Assembly: GCA_900553145.1 (NCBI GenBank)
Contig: USCL01000064.1
Coordinates: 1 to 15,175, forward strand
DNA length: 15,175 nt
Direction: 5' to 3'
DNA from: an uncultured Desulfovibrio sp.
GTDB lineage: Bacteria; Desulfobacterota; Desulfovibrionia; Desulfovibrionales; Desulfovibrionaceae
Shown here one piece after another: positions 7,077 through 14,198 of the stretch. How positions within the stretch are numbered: the first letter of the stretch is position 1; the number at the start of each line of letters is the position of its first letter. The notes beneath the pieces are model-generated. The model had not been told where the DNA came from. It did not search any database and saw nothing but the letters and a program-made list of their open reading frames with translations. Position numbers and translations under genes: made by a program.

Positions 7077-7844
7077 CTATCGGATGCGGGAAGCGATCAG
7101 GGCGGCACCTATGGCCCCGACGAGCTGGGGGTGTTCGGGCACGTTGACCGGCACGCCGAGCTCTGCGGCAAGCAGGCCGCTGAATGAGGGGCTTGTCGCC
7201 AGCCCGCCCGTGAACGTGCATTCGCCGCGCAGGGGGATGCGGGCGGCGAGAGCCCGCATGCGCCGGGCAATGGAGCGGAAGACGCCCGCGGCGATGTCGG
7301 CGTGCGGCGTGCCCTGCGCGAGCAGGCCGATGATTTCCGTTTCAGCGAACACGGCGCACATGCTGGAAATGGAGACGGGGTTTCCCTGCCCGGCCGCTTC
7401 GCCCAGTTCCGCCAGCTCCATGCCGAGGATGCCGGAAAGGACTTGCAGGAAACGGCCCGTGCCCGCCGCGCATTTGTCGTTCATCATGAAATCCTGCACC
7501 GAGCCGTCCGGGGCGGTGCTGATGACCTTGCTGTCTTGCCCGCCGATGTCGAGCACTACGCCCGTCCCGGGAAAAAGGTGGACGGCCCCGCGCGCGTGGC
7601 AGGTGATCTCCGTGACCACCTTGTCCGCGAAAGGCAGGGAAATACGCCCGTACCCCGTCCCGACGATACGGGAAGGCCCGGCCCCGCCCGCGTCGGCGCA
7701 GGCGGCGGCGAGCGCCTTTTCCCCGGCCTCGCGCGCGTTCCAGCCCGTGGGCAGGACGGCCTTGCCCAGCACCGATCCCGACTGGGGATCGAAAACGACG
7801 GCCTTGGCGGCTACGGAGCCTACATCCACACCGGCTACGGGCAT
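7077..7844 (-). CDS. Acyl-CoA dehydratase activase (BadF/BadG/HgdC family)
   Basis: A 255-residue ASKHA-fold ATPase, the usual length for the HgdC/YjiL archerase-type activators. These homodimers hold one [4Fe-4S] cluster between subunits and use ATP hydrolysis to push an electron onto a partner of very low potential. Seen here are the phosphate-binding GVDVGS (5-10) and LDIGGQDSK (98-106) motifs, the two cluster cysteines in NDKCAAGTGRF (Cys125) and SSMCAVFAETE (Cys163), and the C-terminal FTGGLA adenosine loop. The ATG is 5 bases after AAGGAGG, one of the strongest ribosome-binding sites in the window. Its partner is the double-cubane reductase encoded directly downstream. Confidence 0.92.
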   Translation of the reverse strand: MPVAGVDVGSVAAKAVVFDPQSGSVLGKAVLPTGWNAREAGEKALAAACADAGGAGPSRIVGTGYGRISLPFADKVVTEITCHARGAVHLFPGTGVVLDIGGQDSKVISTAPDGSVQDFMMNDKCAAGTGRFLQVLSGILGMELAELGEAAGQGNPVSISSMCAVFAETEIIGLLAQGTPHADIAAGVFRSIARRMRALAARIPLRGECTFTGGLATSPSFSGLLAAELGVPVNVPEHPQLVGAIGAALIASRIR

Positions 7845-7892
7845 ACGGCCCTCCTTATGGTTATTCGTTAAAGCTCTGTCACAGTAAACGAT

Positions 7893-7907
7893 TGAAATTT
7901 TATTTCA
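7893..7907. promoter_or_regulatory. Palindrome in the AT-rich gap before the activase gene
   Basis: TGAAAT, three bases, then ATTTCA form a perfect 6-3-6 inverted repeat 49 bases upstream of the activase ATG. A second short palindrome, CTGTCACAG, is at 7875-7883, and TTTGTTG (7941-7947) pairs with CAACAAA (7958-7964). The surrounding 226 bases (7845-8070) are much more AT-rich than the genes, as expected for a promoter. Which protein binds is unknown; the sites do not match the classical CRP or FNR consensus. Confidence 0.35.
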
Positions 7908-8070
7908 TAAGATTTCGGATAGAGACTAAAAAGAACTTCCTTTGTTGTGGCGTTCATCAACAAAAGATACCGTAAATTCAGCATACTATGGATGTGTATC
8001 AATCAAATGCTATTGTAGAGCCTTCGTTAAAAAACATCGTGTGGCCGCGTTGGGTATTCTGTGGAGGCCC

Positions 8071-8835
8071 CTAGGCTTTCTCCCCCGCGTCGAGCATGTC
8101 GAGGATGGAGGAGGTCAGCCGGGCATAGGCCGGATCGGCCCGGTCCCGGGGGCGCGGGATGCCCACGGGGATCACGGCCCGGATACTGCCCGGGCGGGCC
8201 GTCATCACGACGACCTTGTCCGCGAGGTACACGGCCTCGTCCACGCCGTGGGTGACGAAAAGGATGGTGGTCCTGTGCCGCTGCCAGATGCGGAGGAGCT
8301 CCTTTTGCAGCAGGATGCGGGTGTGGGCGTCGAGCGCGCCGAAGGGTTCGTCCATGAGCAGCACGTCGGGCTTGTTGGCCAGCGCCCGCGCGATGGCGAC
8401 CCGCTGGCGCATGCCGCCTGAGAGCTCGTGGGGCATGGCTGCGGCGAATTCTTCGAGGTTGACAAGCTCAAGGTATTCCCGCGCGGCCTTGTCCCGTTCC
8501 GCCCGGCCCTTATGGGCGAATTCGAGGCCGAGGGCCACGTTGTCCCGCACGGTGCGCCACGGAAGGAGCGAATATTCCTGAAAGACCATGCCCACTTCGC
8601 GGCGCGGGGCGCGTACCGTCTCGCCCCTGTACAGGATTTCGCCTTCGCTGACGGGCTCCAGACCGGCGGCCATCCGCAGGAAGGTGGACTTGCCGCACCC
8701 GCTCGGGCCGACGATGCAGATGAAGTCGTTTTCGGCGACGTCGAGATCGAACGACTGCAAAGCCTGTACGGCGTCGCCGTTCCGGGTGAGGAAGCGCTTC
8801 CGCACCTGACGGGCGGAAAGAACGGGTGTCGTCAT
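8071..8835 (-). CDS. NitT/TauT-family ABC transporter ATPase
   Basis: A 254-residue ATP-binding subunit of the nitrate/sulfonate/taurine importer class (SsuB/TauB-like), acting at the inner face of the membrane. Walker A is GPSGCGKS (43-50), the Q-loop glutamine is Gln86 in FQEYSLLPWRT, the signature is LSGGMRQ (138-144), and Walker B is VLLMDEP (158-164), followed by GALD. The EYSLLPW stretch is typical of this class. It follows the permease gene after 9 bases, so the two are certainly co-transcribed. A 226-base gap separates it from the activase gene on the same strand, which leaves open whether the importer and the reductase genes share one transcript. Confidence 0.92.
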   Translation of the reverse strand: MTTPVLSARQVRKRFLTRNGDAVQALQSFDLDVAENDFICIVGPSGCGKSTFLRMAAGLEPVSEGEILYRGETVRAPRREVGMVFQEYSLLPWRTVRDNVALGLEFAHKGRAERDKAAREYLELVNLEEFAAAMPHELSGGMRQRVAIARALANKPDVLLMDEPFGALDAHTRILLQKELLRIWQRHRTTILFVTHGVDEAVYLADKVVVMTARPGSIRAVIPVGIPRPRDRADPAYARLTSSILDMLDAGEKA

Positions 8836-8844
8836 GCGTCCTGC

Positions 8845-9681
8845 CTATCGGGAAAGCTGTTTCCACGAATACTTGTGTTTCTCTATCCACTGGAAGCCGA
8901 AATCGAGCAGCGCCCCGATGACGCTTATGCTCACCATGCCCGTGATGACGACGTCCGTGCGGCCCACGGTATAGGCGTGGGTGATGAGGTAGCCCACGCC
9001 GGAAAGGCTTCCGGGGAGCATCTCCGCCGACACGAGGCACATCCATGCCACGCCGAGGCCGATCCGCAGGCCGTTGACGATGGACGGCGCGGCGGCGGGC
9101 AGCAGTATCTTCACGAAGATGTCGCGCTCCGAAGCCCCGAGCACGCGGGCCGAGTCGACGAGCGTGCGGCTGACGGTCCGGACCCCGTGCACCGAGCTGG
9201 TCAGCACCGGGAACAGGGCGCCGATAAAGATGATGAAGAGCATGGAAAGCTTGAGGTTGTTGAAATAGTAGTAGAGCTGCCCGCGCGGGAGATCGGCGAG
9301 CGTGGCGAGGCTCGACACGCCGAACCATGCCAGCACCAGCGGGACCCACGCCAGCGGGGGGATGGGCCGGAACATGCCGAGGAACGCGTTCAGCAGGCGG
9401 AACAGTCCGCTGTAGTAGCCCATCGCCACGCCGAGGGGCACGCCGATCGCCACGGCAAGCGTATAGCCGCACAGGACCCGCACCATGCTGATGCCGATGT
9501 TGCCCGCGAGCGTTCCCATGCTGATGACGTTTTCCGTGGGATGGGCGAGCAGATCCGCTATTTGCTGAAGCGGCGGCAGGATCAGGTCGTTGGCGACGAT
9601 CCGGGACGCGTATTCCCATATGAGGAAGAAGAGTAGCGGGACAAGAAGCGGCGCGCACGGGGCGAGAAACTTTTTCGGCAT
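8845..9681 (-). CDS. NitT/TauT-family ABC transporter permease
   Basis: A 278-residue integral membrane subunit of the SsuC/TauC type with about six hydrophobic segments. Family landmarks are the FRPIPPLAWVPLVLAWFG stretch (104-121) and the ATPase-coupling EAA-like loop DSARVLGASERDIFVKILLP (176-195). Between them, about residues 128-145 (LADLPRGQLYYYFNNLKL) appear longer than the corresponding short loop of TauC/SsuC as I remember them, which may extend a loop or helix. The ATG has AAGGGA 5 bases upstream. It pairs with the ATPase 9 bases downstream and the binding protein 75 bases upstream. Confidence 0.9.
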   Translation of the reverse strand: MPKKFLAPCAPLLVPLLFFLIWEYASRIVANDLILPPLQQIADLLAHPTENVISMGTLAGNIGISMVRVLCGYTLAVAIGVPLGVAMGYYSGLFRLLNAFLGMFRPIPPLAWVPLVLAWFGVSSLATLADLPRGQLYYYFNNLKLSMLFIIFIGALFPVLTSSVHGVRTVSRTLVDSARVLGASERDIFVKILLPAAAPSIVNGLRIGLGVAWMCLVSAEMLPGSLSGVGYLITHAYTVGRTDVVITGMVSISVIGALLDFGFQWIEKHKYSWKQLSR

Positions 9682-9756
9682 GGCGTTCCCTTATGATGGA
9701 CGGGCGATGCGGCCGGAGGGGAAGGCGGCGGCCCTCCCCTTATCCGGACGGCCTCG

Positions 9757-10860
9757 TTACAGTTTGATGGAGTCCAGAATCGTGGAGTCGATGAGCAGGG
9801 GCTTGGCCTGTTCGATGGACTTGCCCTTCAGCGCGCCGTTGAACTTGTGCATCCCGTTGAGGATATCGAGGTAGGAACCCGCGCCGCGCAGCCAGTTTTC
9901 ATTGAACTCGTTTACGAAAACGAGGGTGGACATCCGTCCGGCCTCAGGCGGCAGGCCGATCCATTTCGCCGCGATTTCCCCCGCTTCCTGCTGGTGCTCG
10001 TTGCACCACTTGTTCGTGCGCTTGATGAGTTCCACAAAGGCGGAAACGACGTCGGGATGGTTCTTCAGCATGTCTTCGGAAGCCACGCCCACGCAGCAGG
10101 GGAAGTTCGCCCACTGCCCTGCCGGAGGCAGATCCGCGAGGTTGACGAGCACTTTGCCGATGCCCTTGGTCTGGGCGACTTCGGGGAAGGGCGAGGGGCC
10201 GACCACGGCGTCCACCTGTCCGGCGGTGAGGGAGGCGAGGAGGTTGCTGGTTTCCTTGAGGTCGACGAGCAGCACGTCGGCGTCCATGTCGGAAGGATCG
10301 AGGGTGACTTTGAGGCCCGCCTGCGTCAGCGCGCCTTCAAGCACGATCTTCGGGGCGCTGGTGGGGGAATGGAAGCCGATTTTCACGGGTTCCTTGGCGT
10401 CCTTCACCCGTTTCATAAGGCTGTCCCAGCCCGTCAGCGGGGAATCCTTGGGGGCGACGAGCGCCATGCCTTCCGTCTGGAGCGGGCAGATGATCTTCAT
10501 AGGCGTGCCCTTGTCGATGCCCGCCATGATCGCGGTGATGGAGGCGATGCCCATGTCCAGATGCTTCTGGGCGAACAGGGTCGCGGTTTCGGAACCGCTC
10601 TTCGAGACCACGAGATCAAGGATGGCGACGGGTTTGCCGTCTTTGACGAGCTCATAGCTTTCCCGTTCGACGAGAGGCTTGAGATAGACGCCTTGATCCT
10701 TGAAGGCCTCGCCCTTGGAGGCGGCCACGAGGAACGGGGAGTGGTGGGTCGTGAAGATGAAGCCCGTCTTGAAGGCGGGAAGCTCGGCCGAGGCCGTCCC
10801 CATCAGGCCGAGCGCGGCGAGCCCGGCAAGGGCCGCCCAACGGAAGCAGGATGCGAACAT
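9757..10860 (-). CDS. NitT/TauT-family ABC transporter substrate-binding protein
   Basis: A 367-residue periplasmic binding protein of the SsuA/TauA/NMT1 fold. It has a clear Sec signal peptide: Arg near the start, a hydrophobic core (ALAGLAALGLMG) and a probable cleavage after TASA. The mature part has the type-2 binding-protein pattern, including AAVGPSP-like VDAVVGPSPFPEVAQ and NHPDVVSAFVELIKRTNKW. The substrate cannot be read; sulfonates, nitrate, thiamine precursors and others all use this fold. An ATG at 10866 is only 1 base from GGGAG (10868-10872), whereas ATG 10860 is 7 bases away, so I prefer 10860. Two cysteines (FPCC) in the mature protein are unusual. A terminator hairpin lies about 95 bases upstream in the leader. 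Confidence 0.88.
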   Translation of the reverse strand: MFASCFRWAALAGLAALGLMGTASAELPAFKTGFIFTTHHSPFLVAASKGEAFKDQGVYLKPLVERESYELVKDGKPVAILDLVVSKSGSETATLFAQKHLDMGIASITAIMAGIDKGTPMKIICPLQTEGMALVAPKDSPLTGWDSLMKRVKDAKEPVKIGFHSPTSAPKIVLEGALTQAGLKVTLDPSDMDADVLLVDLKETSNLLASLTAGQVDAVVGPSPFPEVAQTKGIGKVLVNLADLPPAGQWANFPCCVGVASEDMLKNHPDVVSAFVELIKRTNKWCNEHQQEAGEIAAKWIGLPPEAGRMSTLVFVNEFNENWLRGAGSYLDILNGMHKFNGALKGKSIEQAKPLLIDSTILDSIKL

Positions 10861-10953
10861 GGACATTCTCCCAACGTTTGATGTGTATGATGCTCAGGAA
10901 CATTCCGGAGCCTCCGGCGCGGCGGCAAAACGGCATGCCGCGCACAAGAGCAC

Positions 10954-10982
10954 AAAAAAATCCCGCATGGAGCCATACGGGA
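10954..10982 (-). terminator. Intrinsic terminator in the leader of the importer genes
   Basis: Read on the minus strand, TCCCGTATG pairs with CATGCGGGA over 9 bp (one G-U wobble) around a GCTC loop, and seven T follow at once (10960-10954). No protein gene upstream on this strand could use it, since the next gene is divergent. It must therefore end a small RNA or act as an attenuator in the 5' leader of the binding-protein gene, whose ATG is about 95 bases further on. Confidence 0.8.
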
Positions 10983-11043
10983 AAAGCGATGGGGATGTCC
11001 GTCAGGAAAGAAGGGGCGGGAGGGCGATCGGATTCCGCTGTCA

Positions 11044-11178
11044 ACACGCCGTCAGCTGTGACGGGGACATACAGCCCCACCGCAGACGGTGTCAGGTCAT
11101 GCCTGAAATCAGATGGCGGAAACGTAACATGGGATACCTTTATTCCGGGTTATGGGAAAGCCATAAACGCTACCCATG
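11044..11178. other. Cluster of hairpins upstream of the leader terminator
   Basis: Visible pairings: 11046-11053 with 11085-11092 (8 bp, one G-T on the plus strand, an A-C mismatch on the minus), enclosing GGGG (11063-11066) with CCCC (11075-11078); TCAGG (11092-11096) with CCTGA (11102-11106), sharing base 11092 with the first stem; TTATGG (11150-11155) with CCATAA (11161-11166); and CATGGG (11128-11133) with CCCATG (11173-11178) closing around the last one. Successive hairpins of this kind before a terminator look like a regulatory leader, but no known riboswitch consensus was recognised and the active strand is not certain. Confidence 0.35.
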
Positions 11179-11468
11179 AGAATGTAAAGGGCGTCGAAAC
11201 CTGCATGCTCGAGGGCTGACGGCCTGGAGCGGCGTTTGTAGAGGGATTGCCCGGACAGGCCGCTCGTGAGCGTCGCTCCTGAAGGAGGCGGGGGGGCTGC
11301 CATCGAGAGACAGGCGCGCTTCCTTTGGTGTCTGAGAGTGGAATAAGATAACGGACAGAAAAGTCCACTGAGCGTATCGTGAAACGAAGAAAACCACGCA
11401 AGGGTATGACGGGAAACATGTTCAGACGTTCAAAGGTTTCTTAGCGTAGCATCCTTCCGGAGCATGAG

Positions 11469-12176
11469 ATGGAAAATACAATGATGGACGCAGTGTTTTT
11501 ATATGGAAACATCGCAATAAAATTGGCTGTGGGTTTGATCGGTTTTATTTGGGTCTTGCGGACGACCAATCGTTGCCAGTTGGCGCAGATGACCCCCGTT
11601 GACCTCATAGGGAACTTTGTGATGGGCGGCATCATCGGCGGCGTCATTTATAATCAGGATATCAGCATCATCCAATTCGTCATCGTATTGGCAATATGGC
11701 AGCTTCTGGTGCTGGGGGTAAACGTACTGCGCATACACACCGAATCCGGCCAGAAGATGATCGTGGGAACGCCTACTCCCGTCGTCATAAAAGGGAAGTA
11801 TCTGCAAGATACGTTTCAATTATTGGGCCTTGATATCGCCGATTTTGCGACATTGGCGAGAATCCAGGGCGTCCATTCGTTACATGATGTATGGAATGCT
11901 CAGATCGAGCCGAATGGACAGGCCACCATTCAAAAACGAGATGCGCCTCAAACTTCAAATATACTTGTAACGAACGGGAAAATAGATGCCAATGCTCTGG
12001 AAATGGCCGAAAAAAATGAAAAATGGCTAGAAAACGAATTGCATAGAAATGGTTATGAATCCTATAAAGATATATTCTTTGCCGAATGGAATGAATGCCT
12101 TGATGCTGAAAAGGGAAAGACGGGAAAGCTTTATGTCATAGAGCGCACGGGAAAAAAGGCTGAAGAACGCCAGTGA
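11469..12176 (+). CDS. DUF421-family membrane protein (YetF/YcaP-like)
   Basis: A 235-residue protein with three N-terminal transmembrane segments (about 9-30, 46-62 and 66-88) and a cytoplasmic domain. Family landmarks are the MTPVDLIGNFVMGGIIGG stretch (41-58), the PTPVVIKGKYLQD turn (102-114) and the ARIQGVHSLHDVWNAQIEPNGQ region (130-151). The function of DUF421 proteins is not settled. The residues after about 165 are a charged tail beyond the core domain. The ATG has GGAG (11459-11462) 6 bases upstream. The gene is visibly richer in A and T than its neighbours and uses AAA, GAA and ATA codons freely, which hints at a different origin. It stands alone on its strand, convergent with the oppF-like gene. 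Confidence 0.85.
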   Translation: MENTMMDAVFLYGNIAIKLAVGLIGFIWVLRTTNRCQLAQMTPVDLIGNFVMGGIIGGVIYNQDISIIQFVIVLAIWQLLVLGVNVLRIHTESGQKMIVGTPTPVVIKGKYLQDTFQLLGLDIADFATLARIQGVHSLHDVWNAQIEPNGQATIQKRDAPQTSNILVTNGKIDANALEMAEKNEKWLENELHRNGYESYKDIFFAEWNECLDAEKGKTGKLYVIERTGKKAEERQ

Positions 12177-12225
12177 CATTTTCTGAAAGCATGCGGCGTC
12201 ATCCCCGCGGGCCTCGTTTATCCGC

Positions 12226-13113
12226 TTAGGCGAGCAGGAAGTGCCCGGGCAGGACTTCCCGCCATTCGCCGTTCAGATCCGCCGTTTCATGCGTGTAGGG
12301 GATGATTTCCTTTGAACGCTCGTAGACGGGATCGGGTACGGGAATGGCCGAGAGCAGCGCGCGGGTGTACGGATGCAGGGGGTCGCCGAAAAGCTCTTTC
12401 GTCGGGGCGAGCTCCACCAGCCTGCCTTCGTACATGACGCCTACCCGGTCGCAGAGGTAACGGACCATCGACAGGTCGTGCGCGATGAACAGGAACGTGA
12501 AGTTGTGCTGCCGTTGCAGGTGTTGGAAGAGGGACACGATCTGCGCCTGTATGGACACGTCGAGCGAGGCCACGGGCTCGTCGGCGACGATCAGTTCCGG
12601 GTTGACGGCGATGCTGCGGGCGATGGCGACGCGCTGGCGCTGCCCGCCGGAGATCTCGCCGGGGAAATTGTTGCCGTAGCTCGTATCCAGCCCGACAAGC
12701 GTGAGCAGCTTGTCCACTTCGGCCCGCAGCCGTGCCTTATCCGGATAAACGCGGTTGATGACCAGCGGCTCGGCAATGATGTCGGCAACCGCCATGCGCG
12801 GGTTCAGGGCCGCCGCCGAATCCTGAAAGATGACCTGCATAGCGCGCTGGATGTCTTTCTTGTGTTTCCGGTAGGAGCGTTTTTCCGAGATCAGGAAATC
12901 TTTGAAATAGATTTCGCCTTCCGTCGGGGTATAGATGCCCATGACGGCGCGGGCCACCGTCGATTTGCCGCAGCCGGATTCCCCGACCAGGCCGAAGATT
13001 TCCCCTTTGCGCAGGTCAAAGGAAATCCCGTTGACGGCGCGTACCGTCAGGGACTTGTTGATGGGGAAATGCTGCTTGTAGTTTCTGACGGATAAAAGGG
13101 CGGGACTGTTCAA
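12226..13113 (-). CDS. Oligopeptide/dipeptide-type ABC transporter ATPase (OppF-like)
   Basis: A 295-residue ATPase, the second of the pair driving a peptide- or nickel-type importer. Walker A is GESGCGKS (44-51), the Q-loop is IFQDSAAALNPR, the signature SGGQRQ (155-160), Walker B LIVADEP (174-180), the H-loop His212, and the family C-terminal motif is HPYTRALLSAIPVPDP. The frame is open further upstream, to 13377, but that part lies inside the preceding gene and is unlike any ATPase. The best start is TTG at 13113, whose last two bases overlap the TGA stop of the oppD-like gene, implying translational coupling. There is no obvious ribosome-binding site before it. The C-terminal tail ends in REVLPGHFLLA and lacks the cysteine-rich tail of some relatives. 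Confidence 0.88.
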   Translation of the reverse strand: MNSPALLSVRNYKQHFPINKSLTVRAVNGISFDLRKGEIFGLVGESGCGKSTVARAVMGIYTPTEGEIYFKDFLISEKRSYRKHKKDIQRAMQVIFQDSAAALNPRMAVADIIAEPLVINRVYPDKARLRAEVDKLLTLVGLDTSYGNNFPGEISGGQRQRVAIARSIAVNPELIVADEPVASLDVSIQAQIVSLFQHLQRQHNFTFLFIAHDLSMVRYLCDRVGVMYEGRLVELAPTKELFGDPLHPYTRALLSAIPVPDPVYERSKEIIPYTHETADLNGEWREVLPGHFLLA

Positions 13114-14126
13114 TGGGGCATACCGCGTCGTTTGATGGTGACAGGAGGCGTGACCGCGGGCGCCCTTCCATCCAGAAGCCACGTTGCGGCGCTGTGGGTT
13201 TCGGAAACGGCGAACATCGGGGGCATCCGTTCGTAGTCGATTTTCATGGCGTACTGGTTGCGCTCGGCGAAGGCGTCGCCGGGGGGCGGGTCCAGAAGCG
13301 TCGGCGGCATGCCGGGGATGCCGCGCAGTTCCCCGTTTTCCACGGCCTGCGAGGGCAGGGCCCCCAGCAATCCCCATGTATACGGGTGGCGGGGATCGTA
13401 AAAAACGTCCTCAGCGGTCCCGATTTCGACGATTTTCCCGGCGTACATCACGGCGACCCGGTCCGCGACGCGGGCGACCACGCCCAGATCGTGCGAAACC
13501 AGCACGATGCCGATGCCGGTCTGCCGCTGGATGTCGCGCAGCAGGTCGAGCATCTGCGCCTGTACGGTCACGTCGAGCGCCGTGGTGGGCTCGTCGGCGA
13601 AGAGGATGCGCGGGTTCAGGGCCAGCGCGATGGCGAGCACGCACCGCTGGCGCATGCCCCCGGAAAAATAGTGCGGCTGCAGGAGCATCCGTTGGGCGGG
13701 ATCGTCGATGCCCACGCGGTGCAGCATTTCCACGGCCAGTTTTTGCGCCCCTTCCCGGCTCATCCTGCGGTGTTTCAGCACGGCTTCCGTGATCTGCTTC
13801 CCGATCGGGATGGTGGGGTTCAGCGTGGTCATGGGGTCCTGAAACAGCATGGAAAACAGGGAACCGCGCAGCTTGCGCATCTGTTTTTCCGTATACGGGG
13901 CGATATCCTTGCCGTCGATGAGCATTTTGCCGCCGATCCGGGCGTTGCCGGGAAGAAGCTTCATGACCGACTTGCACAGGACGGACTTGCCGCACCCGGA
14001 TTCGCCCACGATGGCGAGCGTTTCGCCCCGCTTGAGGGACAGCGAGACGTCCCTGACGGCCTGAACGGTCCCGTCGGGCGTGTCGAAATGAACGGAGACG
14101 TTTTCCAGTTCCAATACGGTGTCCAT
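13110..14126 (-). CDS. Oligopeptide/dipeptide-type ABC transporter ATPase (OppD-like)
   Basis: A 338-residue ATPase, the usual length for OppD/DppD. Walker A is GESGCGKS (41-48), the Q-loop FQDPMTTLNP (95-104), the signature SGGMRQ (155-160), Walker B ILFADEP (174-180), and the H-loop His212. The C-terminal HPYTWGLLGALPS then PGMPPTLLDPPPGDAFAERN matches the OppD/DppD C-terminal region, although the usual cluster of cysteines there is missing. GGGGGA lies 3 bases before the ATG, which is close. It follows the binding-protein gene after a 72-base gap containing a very stable hairpin and overlaps the oppF-like gene by 4 bases. The substrate (peptide, nickel, glutathione or other) cannot be told. 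Confidence 0.92.
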   Translation of the reverse strand: MDTVLELENVSVHFDTPDGTVQAVRDVSLSLKRGETLAIVGESGCGKSVLCKSVMKLLPGNARIGGKMLIDGKDIAPYTEKQMRKLRGSLFSMLFQDPMTTLNPTIPIGKQITEAVLKHRRMSREGAQKLAVEMLHRVGIDDPAQRMLLQPHYFSGGMRQRCVLAIALALNPRILFADEPTTALDVTVQAQMLDLLRDIQRQTGIGIVLVSHDLGVVARVADRVAVMYAGKIVEIGTAEDVFYDPRHPYTWGLLGALPSQAVENGELRGIPGMPPTLLDPPPGDAFAERNQYAMKIDYERMPPMFAVSETHSAATWLLDGRAPAVTPPVTIKRRGMPH

Positions 14127-14156
14127 GTGTCCCCCGGCGTTTCCGGAAAGAGCGGC

Positions 14157-14189
14157 GCGGGGCCGCCCGGATGTCCCGGACGGCCCCGC
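14157..14189. repeat. Stable hairpin between binding-protein and ATPase genes
   Basis: GCGGGGCCG (14157-14165) pairs perfectly with CGGCCCCGC (14181-14189), then after one mismatch CCGG pairs with CCGG around a 5-base loop. It begins 10 bases after the binding-protein stop on the minus strand and no T-run follows. Such intercistronic hairpins commonly protect the upstream message from 3' decay, giving more binding protein than ATPase; that role is inferred here. Confidence 0.65.
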
Positions 14190-14198
14190 AGCGTAAGA

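Larger units (their letters stand above)
10867..11468. other. Gap between divergent genes, hairpin-rich, no supportable gene
   Basis: About 600 bases between the start of the binding-protein gene (minus) and the start of the DUF421 gene (plus). It holds a minus-strand intrinsic terminator (10954-10982) and a cluster of hairpins at 11044-11178. A 122-codon plus frame (10851-11219) begins opposite the signal peptide and shows no known domain, so I do not call it. From 11220 to 11440 there are only small palindromes such as CTCC/GGAG near 11277-11288. Both neighbours must be transcribed out of this region, but no promoter stands out. Confidence 0.5.

Noticed and set aside
8428..9636. A 402-codon plus-strand frame opposite the ABC ATPase and permease
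   Set aside because: Low-complexity acidic/His-rich translation, antisense to two clear transporter genes with intact motifs.
10851..11219. A 122-codon plus-strand frame starting opposite the binding-protein signal peptide
   Set aside because: No recognisable domain or ribosome-binding site, and it overlaps the start of a well-supported gene and the terminator hairpin.
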